Shown in pieces: positions 45,054 through 53,718 of a stretch of 64,000 bases of DNA (position 1 is the stretch's first letter; the number at the start of each line of letters is the position of its first letter). A program made the position numbers and the translations under genes. The notes under the pieces are model-generated. The model was not told where the DNA came from. It was given only the letters and a program-made list of their open reading frames with translations, and did not search any database. Source of the stretch: Gemmatimonadota bacterium (lineage in GTDB: Bacteria > Gemmatimonadota > Gemmatimonadetes > Gemmatimonadales > Gemmatimonadaceae); NCBI GenBank assembly GCA_028287235.1, contig JAQBQB010000010.1, forward strand, positions 62,001 to 126,000. Direction: 5' to 3'.

Positions 45054-46414
45054 GGCGCAGCCGTTCGTTCCCGACGTCCGTACTGCTCGCGATCGTCGCG
45101 CTCACGCGCACCGCTCCGGCGCAGACGGCGCTCGCCTTCGTCCACGTGAGCGTGATCGACGGCGGGAGCGAAGCGCCTCGCACCGATCAGACGGTCGTGG
45201 TCCGCGGCACCCGCATTCTCTTCGCGGGACCCGCGCGCTCGGCGAGCATTCCCGCCGGCGCGCGAGTCATCGACGGCCGTGGAAAATTTCTCATCCCCGG
45301 CCTTTGGGACATGCACGTGCACACGTCGATCATCGGCGGGCGCGCATTGCTTGGGCTGTACGTCGCCAACGGCGTCACCGGCGTACGCGACATGGCCGGT
45401 GATTGGGCCACGCTCACCGCGTGGCGTCGCGACATCGCGCGCGGGCGGCTCGACGGGCCGCGCATCGTCGCGTCGGGCCCGTACCTCGAAGGCGGCGACG
45501 TGTCGGTGCCGCACATTGTCACGCGCACACCGGCCGAAGGACGGGCCGCCGTGGACTCGCTCGTCAAGTTGGGCGTCGACTTCGTCAAGGTGCACGGGCA
45601 GCTCACCCCGGAGACGTACTTCGCCATCGCGCGACGCGCCCGCGAACGCCGCATTCCCTTCGCCGGACATGTGTCGCGCACGGTGGGTTCAGCCGCCGCC
45701 TCCGATTCGGGACAGCACAGCATCGAGCATCTCCTCGCGATACCCGCGCCGTGCACGCCGGCCGAGTCGATCGCGCTCGCGCCGCGGTATCCAGTGCAAG
45801 GGGCACTCGGCCGTTGCTCGTCGGAGGATCTCGGGTCGCTGTACGCGCGCTTCGTGCGCAACGACACGTGGGTCACGCCGACGTTCACCGCGCAGTACGA
45901 AGTGGCGGTGTGGCCCGGCCGCTCGGTGCCCGGCGACTCACTCGCGCACTATCTGCCGGACACGCTGCGCCGGTACGTCGCTGCGCTCTTCCCGATGCCC
46001 GACAGCATTCCCCCGGACGCCGACTCGGTGGGCCGCGCGATGTTCGCGAAGCGTCTCACGCAGGTCGCGACGATGCGGCGCGCGGGCGTGCACGTCCTCA
46101 CCGGCACCGATGCTCCGCTGCGCAACAGTCCGCCCGGCTTCGGCCTCCACGAGGAATTCGCGCTCCTCGCGCAGGGTGGCCTTACGCCCTTCGAGATCCT
46201 TCGCGCCGCCACGGCGGAGCCCGCACGCTATCTCGGCATGCTCGACTCGCTGGGCACCATCACGGCCGGCAAGCTCGCCGATCTCGTCCTGCTCGACGCC
46301 AATCCACTGGCCGACATTCGCAACACCCGGCGCATTGCGGCGGTGGTCGCGAATGGAAAGCTCTATGGCGCTGCGGAGCGGAAGCGGCTCCTACTCCGGC
46401 CGCGCGAGCAGTAA
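45050..46414 (+). CDS. Secreted metal-dependent amidohydrolase
   Basis: 454 residues from ATG 45050, overlapping the CHAT stop as ATGA, with GGAGG five bases upstream. Signal peptide ends APAQTA. The TIM-barrel metal site shows as GLWDMHVHT (HxH, about 85), DFVKVHGQLT where the bridging Lys stands, GHVSR, SIEHLL and TGTDAP (Asp about 360), the usual imidazolonepropionase/prolidase-like set. GKLADLVLLDANPL closes the small beta domain. It should hydrolyse an amide or a cyclic amide, such as an X-Pro dipeptide, in the periplasm. It ends the ECF sigma operon; its 3' end overlaps the convergent kinase gene by 24 bases. Substrate unknown. Confidence 0.92.
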   Translation: MRRSRSFPTSVLLAIVALTRTAPAQTALAFVHVSVIDGGSEAPRTDQTVVVRGTRILFAGPARSASIPAGARVIDGRGKFLIPGLWDMHVHTSIIGGRALLGLYVANGVTGVRDMAGDWATLTAWRRDIARGRLDGPRIVASGPYLEGGDVSVPHIVTRTPAEGRAAVDSLVKLGVDFVKVHGQLTPETYFAIARRARERRIPFAGHVSRTVGSAAASDSGQHSIEHLLAIPAPCTPAESIALAPRYPVQGALGRCSSEDLGSLYARFVRNDTWVTPTFTAQYEVAVWPGRSVPGDSLAHYLPDTLRRYVAALFPMPDSIPPDADSVGRAMFAKRLTQVATMRRAGVHVLTGTDAPLRNSPPGFGLHEEFALLAQGGLTPFEILRAATAEPARYLGMLDSLGTITAGKLADLVLLDANPLADIRNTRRIAAVVANGKLYGAAERKRLLLRPREQ

Positions 46415-46915
46415 CGCGTCGATCGCGTCGACGGCGCGCTGAAAGCGCTCGTCCCAATCGCCGGTGATCACCGCAACCGGACTTCCGTATGCGACGACGG
46501 CCGCGCGGAACATGCCCTGCACTTCTTCACGCATGTGGCCGCGATCGCGCACGTCGTCGGCGACCCAGGGCACGTCGATCTCGCAGAGCAGATAGAGATC
46601 GGGCCGGCGCAGCGCCGCCGCTTCGGCGATCCAAGCGGGACATCTCCCGAAATAGTGATCGCAGTAGACGACGGTGCTCAATAGATCCACGTCCTGCACG
46701 ACGAGCCGCGTGGCGCGCGCGATGTGCTCGTCTTCGAGCGCCATCTGGCCGCGCGCGATGGGGCCGTGATCGGCGAAATCGATCGGCGCGCGCTTTCGCG
46801 CGGCGTACTCGCGCACGAATTCCGGCACGAGCTCGCCGCCATAGTGCGCGGCCAACCGCGCGGCCAGCGTCGTCTTGCCCGTGGACTCGGAGCCGGTGAG
46901 CACGACGCGAATCAC
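46391..46915 (-). CDS. NadR-like P-loop kinase beside a PnuC-family transporter
   Basis: 174 residues from GTG 46915, which overlaps the transporter's stop (GTGA). Walker A is VLTGSESTGKTTLA (about 5-18), matching the ribosylnicotinamide-kinase domain of NadR; PEFVREYAARK, VVQDVDLLSTVVY and LYLLCEIDVPWVADDVRDRG are further NadR features. The nucleotidyltransferase and repressor domains of full NadR are missing. In NAD salvage such a kinase traps nicotinamide riboside. Here the operon starts with a TPP riboswitch, so the substrate may instead be thiamine; that would be a new specificity. The last 24 bases overlap the convergent amidohydrolase gene. Confidence 0.88.
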   Translation of the reverse strand: MIRVVLTGSESTGKTTLAARLAAHYGGELVPEFVREYAARKRAPIDFADHGPIARGQMALEDEHIARATRLVVQDVDLLSTVVYCDHYFGRCPAWIAEAAALRRPDLYLLCEIDVPWVADDVRDRGHMREEVQGMFRAAVVAYGSPVAVITGDWDERFQRAVDAIDALLLARPE

Positions 46916-47517
46916 GCCGTCGCCTCCGTGAGCGAGCGCTTCCATGCGACGTGTCCCATCACGGCGAGCGCGAGGTAGATGGCGTAGTTCGCCGCGGTGA
47001 GATACAACCCTTTGTAGATGAACATGCCGACGTACAACACGTCGACGCCGATCCACAACGCCCAGTTCTCGAGAATCTTGCGCGTCATCATGTACTGCGC
47101 GATGAGGCTCACGGTAGTCGTCGCCGCGTCGAAGTACGGCAGCGCGACGCCCGGCAGACGCGATGTGATCTGGCCGAGAATCGCCCACACGGCCACGCCG
47201 ATTGCGCCGAGCGTGATCCATAGGCGAGGCGAGGCGCGCGACACGCGCAGCGGCGTGTGACCCTTGCCGCCGTACAGCCACTCGTACCAGCCGTAGAGCG
47301 ACAACGCGAAATAGACGGCCTGGAGTCCCATGTCGGAGTACAGGCCCGAGCGGTAGAACAGCCAGAAGTAGAGCGCGACGTTCACGAGCGCCGTCGGCCA
47401 GCTCCAGATGTTCTGGCGCACGCTCAGGAAGACGCTGACGACGCCGAAGATCACGGCGAACAGCTCGAGACAGCTCGAGCCGTGCGCGGCGAGCCAGAGA
47501 CACAATGTGTTGGGCAT
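46912..47517 (-). CDS. PnuC-family vitamin transporter, probably PnuT-type thiamine importer
   Basis: 201 residues. Seven hydrophobic helices with PnuC signatures: RQNIWSWPTALVNVALYFWL, YGWYEWLYGGK (the family's YGWW-like motif) and LENWALWIGVDVLYVGMFIY. PnuC members carry nicotinamide riboside, riboflavin (PnuX) or thiamine (PnuT) by facilitated diffusion, made one-way by phosphorylation inside. A TPP riboswitch ends seven bases before the ATG at 47517 and contains the ribosome binding site, which makes thiamine the likely substrate. The overlapping NadR-like kinase downstream would supply the trapping step. Confidence 0.9.
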   Translation of the reverse strand: MPNTLCLWLAAHGSSCLELFAVIFGVVSVFLSVRQNIWSWPTALVNVALYFWLFYRSGLYSDMGLQAVYFALSLYGWYEWLYGGKGHTPLRVSRASPRLWITLGAIGVAVWAILGQITSRLPGVALPYFDAATTTVSLIAQYMMTRKILENWALWIGVDVLYVGMFIYKGLYLTAANYAIYLALAVMGHVAWKRSLTEATA

Positions 47518-47523
47518 TTGACT

Positions 47524-47601
47524 CCCTACGCCGGTACGAACCGGATCAGGTTCTACGGGACTCTCTCAGCCTGCGCCCTCAGCGGGCAGGCACCCCGGTC
47601 A
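47524..47601 (-). promoter_or_regulatory. TPP riboswitch (THI element)
   Basis: Read on the minus strand from 47601: TGACCGGGGTGCCTGCCC, then the P3 arm GCCTGC...GCAGGC, the conserved core GGCTGAGAGAG, then GAACCTGATCCGG with its GGTTCGTACC partner and the closing CGTAGGGAG. CTGAGA and ACCTGATC are the two universally conserved parts of the thiamine pyrophosphate aptamer. The final GGGAG is also the ribosome binding site for the transporter start at 47517, so control is probably translational: TPP binding hides it. TACATT (47614-47609) eight bases before the 5' end may be the -10 box. Only 21 bases separate it from the previous stop. Confidence 0.95.
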
Positions 47602-47622
47602 GTGTTGGAATGTAATCAGTGT

Positions 47623-49374
47623 TCATCGCGACAGCGCGGCCAGCCGCTGCTCTCCGCCCTGCTTCACGCGGCGCGCCGCCGCGTCGATCGCCGCGAGCGT
47701 CTCCTTCGACGGGCCGCCGACTTCGATGTCCGTCATCGTGTGAATCGCCGCGACGTAGTAGTCGGTCCACGTCGCGAGAATGTCCCGCTCGGCGGCGAGC
47801 GTGCCGCCCGACGCCAGCGCGGCGCGACTGAGCTCGAGCTCCGTGTCGAAGCGCGCCAGCGCCGCGCGCTCCACTTCGCCAACGAGCGCGCGCGCCGTGG
47901 CTCCGTCGGCCGACGTCAACGTGAGGATCGACGCCAGCGCCGCGTTGCCGACGTTCGTCAACTCGGACTTCGACACCATTCCAATCCGATCGCCATCGGT
48001 GTGGTAGTACACGTCGGTGAAATGCCAGAAGAGCGCGCCGGGTTTCTTGAACTGCAGGAAGGGCGTGTGGTCGCTGCCACCCTCGAACGGATTCGTGCGC
48101 ACCACCCAGCCGGTGGCCGCCGCCTGATCGAGGCAGCGCGCGAGCAGATAGTCGTTGTAGTAATGCGGCACGAGCTGGTCTTTCGTGATCGGCCGGCCGC
48201 CCCACTCGCTGTGCTTCTCGTCGCCGCGCGTCCAGATCGCCGAGGGATCGGGCATCTTCTCGATCAGGAACGTGCCGCCCGTCTTCGCCGCATCCTCGCC
48301 GGTCATGTCGAGGCTCAGGCCCCAGCGCACGCCGCGCGTTCGCACCGAATCGTCGGCGAGGAAGTTGCGCGTCTGCGCGATCTCCAGCCCGAACAGCATC
48401 GTGATCGTGCGCTTGGGCCGGATCGAGCCGTTGCGCACGAGCATCGCCAGCACGCGAGCCATCTCGCTCAGGTCGCCGACTCCAGAAGCGTTGTCGTTCG
48501 CGCCCGGCTCCTGCACGTGCGCGCTCACCACATATCGCTCGGCCGGCGCCGCGCTGCCGTGCACCTCGGCGACGAGCGTCAGCTCATCGGACGGGTACAT
48601 CTTCGACGTGGTGCGAACGCGCACGCTCACAGGCCCGTTGGCCAACGCCGCACGCAGGCGAGTCACGGCATCGTTCGACATCGGAATGCCCCAGCTCCGC
48701 TTGACGCTGTCGTATGCGACGGAGCCGAATTGGATCGAATGCGTGTGGATCTCGGGCTTCGTGTACGCGGGCATGCTGTACGCCAGCACGCCGAGCGCAC
48801 CGCGTTTGACGACCGCCTCACCGAACGCGCGCCCGACGTTGCCGTCGGACAACACGATCTTGCCCGCCACCGGCGCGCGGTCGTACTCCGCGGCACTCCC
48901 CTTTCCTACGTCGACCACCGTGGCCACCACTCCCGTGTCCGGCGTCGAGAAGGAGTTGATCGCCAGCATGTTGCGGTTCGTCCCGAACTGCAGGATCGGC
49001 TCGGATTGGCCGACGATCGCGACGCTCGCGTCCACCGGCTCCCATCCCGGCGCCTTGATCGGCCGGTGCTCGATGCGGTAGGTGAGCACGTCTTTCGCCG
49101 TCGCCTTCGACGCCTCGACGTATCCGGCGTCCTTGAGCATTCCCTCAACGCGGTGGATGCTCGCGTTGAACCCCGTGTTGCCGGGCCAGCGGAAGTACTG
49201 GTCCATGAACGCGACTTGATCGTAGGCACGATCGCCGGAAAAGATGGGACGGGTGAGGTCGAAGTAATGCTGCACGGCGGGCGGGGTCGCCCGCCGCGCG
49301 GTTTGCGCGTGTGCGGCCGACGCAAACAGCGCGAGCGGAAGAGCCCATCTCGATACGGCGAACCGACCACTCAT
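47623..49374 (-). CDS. Secreted M28-family aminopeptidase-like metallopeptidase
   Basis: 583 residues from ATG 49374, overlapping the stop of the S41 gene (ATGA). Signal peptide ends SAAHAQT. A PA-type insert lies in the middle (AGKIVLSDGNVGRAFGEAVVKRGALGVLAYSM). The zinc-site regions follow the M28 order: VVSAHVQEPGANDNASGVG (His and Asp), LFGLEIAQTRNF at the Glu position, SLDMTGED (Asp) and SDHTPFLQF (His). The usual EE pair reads LEIAQ, so one acidic ligand is altered and activity should be checked. It should act on peptides in the periplasm alongside the tricorn-like protease in the same operon. The TPP riboswitch of the next operon starts 21 bases after its stop. Confidence 0.88.
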   Translation of the reverse strand: MSGRFAVSRWALPLALFASAAHAQTARRATPPAVQHYFDLTRPIFSGDRAYDQVAFMDQYFRWPGNTGFNASIHRVEGMLKDAGYVEASKATAKDVLTYRIEHRPIKAPGWEPVDASVAIVGQSEPILQFGTNRNMLAINSFSTPDTGVVATVVDVGKGSAAEYDRAPVAGKIVLSDGNVGRAFGEAVVKRGALGVLAYSMPAYTKPEIHTHSIQFGSVAYDSVKRSWGIPMSNDAVTRLRAALANGPVSVRVRTTSKMYPSDELTLVAEVHGSAAPAERYVVSAHVQEPGANDNASGVGDLSEMARVLAMLVRNGSIRPKRTITMLFGLEIAQTRNFLADDSVRTRGVRWGLSLDMTGEDAAKTGGTFLIEKMPDPSAIWTRGDEKHSEWGGRPITKDQLVPHYYNDYLLARCLDQAAATGWVVRTNPFEGGSDHTPFLQFKKPGALFWHFTDVYYHTDGDRIGMVSKSELTNVGNAALASILTLTSADGATARALVGEVERAALARFDTELELSRAALASGGTLAAERDILATWTDYYVAAIHTMTDIEVGGPSKETLAAIDAAARRVKQGGEQRLAALSR

Positions 49375-52300
49375 TGCGCCCCCGGGCGTTGAACACGCTT
49401 GAGCAGCTCCGCCACCGCGGTATCGAGCTGCGAATCTCTTCCGGTGTAGCTCTCGCCCACCGGCCGCACGACGAGCACGTCCACCGGCCGCGGATGCATC
49501 TCCATATCCTTGCCGTTCTGGTCGGTGATGCGCTCGAACGGCATCCGCAGCGTCGTCGAGCCGTCGAGCAACCCGGTCGGCGAGGTAAAGATGATCCACC
49601 CCGCGGTCGGCTCGCCGACCACGGGTCCGAGCTTGAGCGCGCGGTAACCCTCGGTGAAGTCCTCGCCGTCGGACAGCGTGTGCATGTTCGTCACGAGCAC
49701 CGTGGGCTTCTCCAGCGCTCGCTGTCCCACGGAGGTTCGGCCCGAGGACGTGCCGAAGTCGCGTCGTGTGAACTGCAGGTAGGGTTTCCTCGCCAGCACG
49801 TCGAGCGCATACGGATTGACGAAGCCGCCGTTGTTGTTGCGCACGTCGATCACGACGCCGTCCCTGGCGCGGTTTTCGGTGTCGAGATCCATGTACAGCT
49901 GCGACAGCGAGCTGGGATTCATGTCCTGAATGTGCACGTACCCAAGCCGGCCATTGCTGATCTTCGCGACGTACGCGCGCCGCGCCTCGACCCAATCGCG
50001 GTAGACGAGCCCGCGCTCCGTCGTGAGGTTTACCGGCCGAAGCGCGATCTCGCGCGCGCCGCTGCCGTCGTTGCCGCGAGTCACTGAGAGTGTGACGCGT
50101 CGGTTGACCTTGAACGCGAGCACCGAATCCAGATTCGCATGCCCGTCCATTCGCACGCCGTCGATGCTGAGCAGGCGGTCGCCCACGGCGATGCCGGAGA
50201 GCGCGGCGGGACTGAGCGTTAGCACGCTGGTCACGCGCAGCGTGCCGTCGCGCTCGTAGTCGGCTCGATCGAAGCGGAGCCCAAGGCGGCCCACGTTCTG
50301 TGTGGGGAGCGGACCGTCGACGCCCGAATGCGACGCGTTGAGCTCACCGACCATGAGCCGCATGATCCGCCGCAGCTCATCGATGTTCCGTGCCGCGGCG
50401 GCATACGGCTCGTACCGCGTCTCGACGCCCTTCCAGTCGACGCCGTTCATCTTCGCGTCGAAGAAGTTGTCGGCCAGTATACGCCACGCCTGGTGGAACA
50501 CGGCGAGCTTCTCTCGACCGAAATCGACGTCGAGCTCCACGGTCACGCCGATTGGCCGCACCGCACGCGAATCGACGTCGATCGCGTTGACGCGCCCGCC
50601 CTCGAGATAGTAGACCTCTTTGCCGTCTGGCGTGAACTGTACGCGGGCCTTGGAGCCCGGCGTCGACGTCAACTGCCGCGCGACCGCTTGCTGCGGCAAC
50701 GACTCGTCGAGGGAATAGCTGTAGAGGTTGTACTGACCGGCCGCGGCGGCGACGAACACCGCCGTCTTGCCGTCGGGGCTCACGATCGCCGCACGAGCGT
50801 CCATGCCGATGGGCAGCATCGTGATCCGTCGGCGGATACCGTCGAAGACGATGGCCGATCCAGCACGAGTCGTCGCGCGCGCGGAGTCGGTGCGAATCGT
50901 GGCGCTGTCGCGCTGCGGGGGACCCTGGCGCGGCGCTGGATCGACCGGCGTGCCCGGGCGACCCGGCTGCTGAAACAAGTCGCGAAACTGATCCTCGCGG
51001 AAGCGTGGCGTACGCGGCACGAGGTCGACGCGCGCGATCTGCGCCTCCTCCGTGCGCTGGCCGGTGTCGAACAGCAGGTACGTGCCGTCCGAGCTCCAGG
51101 CAACCGACCCGCCGCTCAGGTTCGAGAGGAAGCTCACCGGGCGAGCCGGTCCGCCGTCGACCGACACGACATGAGGATTCTGATATCCTCCCGCCGTGCT
51201 CGACAGATACGCGATCCATCGTCCGTTCGGCGACCAGGCGACGGCGCGATCGGGCAATTGCGGGGGCCGATCCAGCTCGCCGGTGGCGAGCAGCCGGTCC
51301 TGCTTCGTCGCGACGTCCAGCACGCGCAGCTCCTTGGCGCCGCGCTCGAACGCGATCGACCTTCCATCGGGCGACCACACCGGCGACACGTCGTTCGCCG
51401 GACCGTCGGTGAGCTTGATCTCGGCGCGCGTGCCGAAGTCGTACAGGTAGAGATGGGTCGTACCGTCCCGCGCCGAGCTGTAGACGAGCCGCCGGCTGTC
51501 CGGCGCCCACGACAGCTCGGCCTCGAGCTCGGGCGTCGTCGTGATCCGCTCGGCGTCGCCTCCGCTCCTCGCCGACGCGGCGAACACGTCGCCGTGCGCG
51601 GTGAACGCGATCTTCTTCCCGTCGGGCGCGAGCGCCAGCCACTGGAAGCCCGACGTGAGCGTTTGATGCTCCACGCCCGTGGCCGCGCTCGCGCCGCGCA
51701 GCGTGATCGGGACCGCCGCGACCTTGCCGCTCGCGACGTCCAGCGACGAGATGCCGAAGTCGCGCTCGAAGACGATCGTCTTTCCATCGGCCGAGATGGT
51801 CGGCCAGATCACGCGTCCGTTCTTGAATGACGTGAGCGCTCGCTCGTCGGCTCCGCCAATCGACTGCCCCCACACGTTCTCCGAGCCGTTCCGGTCGGAC
51901 ACGTAGTAGAGCGTCTTGCCGTCGCCGCTCCACATGGGCCACGCGTGGCGCGCCGCGTCCTTCGTTACGGCCTCGTACCGCGGCGTCGCGCCGCCGAAAT
52001 GCGCGAGCCAGATCTGGCTCTCGTCCAGGTGGCTGTGGCCATTGCGCCACCACTGACTCGCCGTCGTTCCCGTAGCCGTGAACGCGATGGTGTTGGGATC
52101 GGCCGGCGACGGCGCGCTCCAGTACTCCTGCGTGAATTGGTCGGCGCTCACGGCCATGGGCGTGCCGCCCTGTGCGCTCACGCGGTAGACGTCGTTCATC
52201 CCGTTCACGTCCTTCGAGCCGGACGAGAAGTAGATCCATCGTCCGTCGTGCGACCACGCGTCGAGCTGTTCGCTCACGTCGTCGAACGTGATGCGCTGAA

Positions 52301-52652
52301 GCTCGCCGCTGGCGAGCGTGAGCACATAGATGTCGCCGTTGCCGGTGCGGGTCGACATGAAGGCGAGGCGCGTTCCATCGGGCGAGTAGAGCGGACGCGA
52401 ATCGTACGCGGCGTTCGACACGAGCAGCCGTGCTTCACCGCCCGCGGCCGGCACCGTCCAGATGTCGCCGCCGGAGACGAACGCGATCTCGCGATGGTCG
52501 GGCGAGATGGCGGGCTCGGAGAGCGCGGCGCGCGCCGGCACGGGCGCATGCATGGCGTGAGAAGCATGCGTAGCAGGCGAAGCGGGAGCGGAGGGCGCGG
52601 CGGCAAGCACGGCCGCGGCAATGAGCGCTCCGGTGCGGGATGTGACGATCAC
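49371..52652 (-). CDS. Tricorn-like S41 protease with PD40 propeller and PDZ domain
   Basis: 1093 residues from GTG 52652, selected because GGAG lies five bases upstream and a signal peptide follows (TGALIAAAVLAAAPSAPASP). About 40-620 hold PD40 blades (AISPDHREIAFVSGGDIWTV, YSPDGTRLAFMST, SWAPDSRRLVYSS, VWSPDGRSIAFERG). A C1-like helical region (FHQAWRILADNFFDAKMNGV), a PDZ domain (about 800-880: LSPAALSGIAVGDRLLSIDG) and the S41 core come next, with GYVHIQDMNPS, VIDVRNNNGGFV and the catalytic Ser in MHTLSDGEDF (about 993). This is the order of archaeal tricorn protease and its bacterial relatives. It makes short peptides that the M28 enzyme downstream could trim. Confidence 0.93.
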   Translation of the reverse strand: MIVTSRTGALIAAAVLAAAPSAPASPATHASHAMHAPVPARAALSEPAISPDHREIAFVSGGDIWTVPAAGGEARLLVSNAAYDSRPLYSPDGTRLAFMSTRTGNGDIYVLTLASGELQRITFDDVSEQLDAWSHDGRWIYFSSGSKDVNGMNDVYRVSAQGGTPMAVSADQFTQEYWSAPSPADPNTIAFTATGTTASQWWRNGHSHLDESQIWLAHFGGATPRYEAVTKDAARHAWPMWSGDGKTLYYVSDRNGSENVWGQSIGGADERALTSFKNGRVIWPTISADGKTIVFERDFGISSLDVASGKVAAVPITLRGASAATGVEHQTLTSGFQWLALAPDGKKIAFTAHGDVFAASARSGGDAERITTTPELEAELSWAPDSRRLVYSSARDGTTHLYLYDFGTRAEIKLTDGPANDVSPVWSPDGRSIAFERGAKELRVLDVATKQDRLLATGELDRPPQLPDRAVAWSPNGRWIAYLSSTAGGYQNPHVVSVDGGPARPVSFLSNLSGGSVAWSSDGTYLLFDTGQRTEEAQIARVDLVPRTPRFREDQFRDLFQQPGRPGTPVDPAPRQGPPQRDSATIRTDSARATTRAGSAIVFDGIRRRITMLPIGMDARAAIVSPDGKTAVFVAAAAGQYNLYSYSLDESLPQQAVARQLTSTPGSKARVQFTPDGKEVYYLEGGRVNAIDVDSRAVRPIGVTVELDVDFGREKLAVFHQAWRILADNFFDAKMNGVDWKGVETRYEPYAAAARNIDELRRIMRLMVGELNASHSGVDGPLPTQNVGRLGLRFDRADYERDGTLRVTSVLTLSPAALSGIAVGDRLLSIDGVRMDGHANLDSVLAFKVNRRVTLSVTRGNDGSGAREIALRPVNLTTERGLVYRDWVEARRAYVAKISNGRLGYVHIQDMNPSSLSQLYMDLDTENRARDGVVIDVRNNNGGFVNPYALDVLARKPYLQFTRRDFGTSSGRTSVGQRALEKPTVLVTNMHTLSDGEDFTEGYRALKLGPVVGEPTAGWIIFTSPTGLLDGSTTLRMPFERITDQNGKDMEMHPRPVDVLVVRPVGESYTGRDSQLDTAVAELLKRVQRPGAQ

Positions 52653-52726
52653 GACGGCTCCGGAAGGGTGGGACGGCGCGAGGCCGTACCGCGTGAATCT
52701 GGCGGCCGTGCTAGCTTGAATCAACT

Positions 52727-53713
52727 ATGCAACTTGTTGAAATCGACCCGGTTGCGCCCGACCCGGCGGTGATCGACCGCGCCGCTGCGCTCCTGCGCGC
52801 CGGGCGGCTCGTCGCCTTCCCCACCGAGACGGTCTACGGGCTCGGCGCAAACGCGCTCGACAGCGCGGCCGTCGACCGGATCTACACCGCCAAGGGCCGT
52901 CCCGCGTACAATCCGCTCATCGTACACGTCGCCAACGCGGCCCGCGCGCTCGACGTCGTTCGCGAATGGACAGCGACCGCGGACGCACTTGCCTCCGCGT
53001 TCTGGCCCGGCCCGCTCACGCTCGTGCTGCGCAAGCGTGACGAGATTCCGGACGGGGTCACTGCCGGCTTGTCGTCGGTCGCGGTGCGCGTGCCGCGCCA
53101 TGCGGTTGCGCAGGCGCTGCTCGAGGCATCGAATCTTCCGATCGCGGCGCCGAGCGCCAACCGGTCGATGATGTTGTCGCCGACGACGGGCGTACATGTC
53201 GCGAGCTCACTGGGCGACGTCGTGGATCTCATTCTCGACGCCGGCCCGACGGTCGTCGGCATCGAGTCCACGGTGCTCGACCTCACGACGGCGACACCGA
53301 CGCTGCTCCGTCCAGGCTCGATCTCCGTGCCGGAGATCGAGGCGGTGATCGGTGCCATCGCGATCGCGACGAGCGCGAAATCAGGCGTGGGACGCGCATC
53401 GCCCGGGATGATGGACCGTCACTACTCGCCGCGCGCGCGACTGCTGCTCGTCGACGCCGCCGACGTTGCGGCGACGCTCGACCACGAGCGCGGCGGCGGC
53501 CGACGAGTCGGTGCGCTCGTTGTGGCCTCGTTACTCCAGGATGCCGGTGTCACTCGGATGCCGCGCGACGCCGCCGGCTACGCAGCGCAGATCTACAACG
53601 TGCTCCACGCGCTCGACAATGCCGGCTACGACGTGATCGTCGTCGAGCGCGTTCCCGATGGCGCGGAATGGCTCGGCGTGCGCGACCGGTTGGAGCGCGC
53701 GGCGCGGAGCTGA
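52727..53713 (+). CDS. tsaC: Threonylcarbamoyl-AMP synthase (Sua5-type TsaC)
   Basis: 328 residues. The YrdC domain (about 1-200) has RLVAFPTETVYGLGANA, the substrate-binding KGRPAYNPLIVHV, FWPGPLTLVL, VAVRVPRH and PSANRS. The linker SPGMMDRHYSPRA and a C-terminal Rossmann-like domain make it the two-domain Sua5 form rather than short TsaC. It joins threonine, bicarbonate and ATP to L-threonylcarbamoyl-AMP, the first step of tRNA t6A37 modification, and is expected to be essential. Divergent from the tricorn-like gene; it converges with the permease-peptidase gene five bases after its stop. Confidence 0.96.
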   Translation: MQLVEIDPVAPDPAVIDRAAALLRAGRLVAFPTETVYGLGANALDSAAVDRIYTAKGRPAYNPLIVHVANAARALDVVREWTATADALASAFWPGPLTLVLRKRDEIPDGVTAGLSSVAVRVPRHAVAQALLEASNLPIAAPSANRSMMLSPTTGVHVASSLGDVVDLILDAGPTVVGIESTVLDLTTATPTLLRPGSISVPEIEAVIGAIAIATSAKSGVGRASPGMMDRHYSPRARLLLVDAADVAATLDHERGGGRRVGALVVASLLQDAGVTRMPRDAAGYAAQIYNVLHALDNAGYDVIVVERVPDGAEWLGVRDRLERAARS

Positions 53714-53718
53714 CCCGG

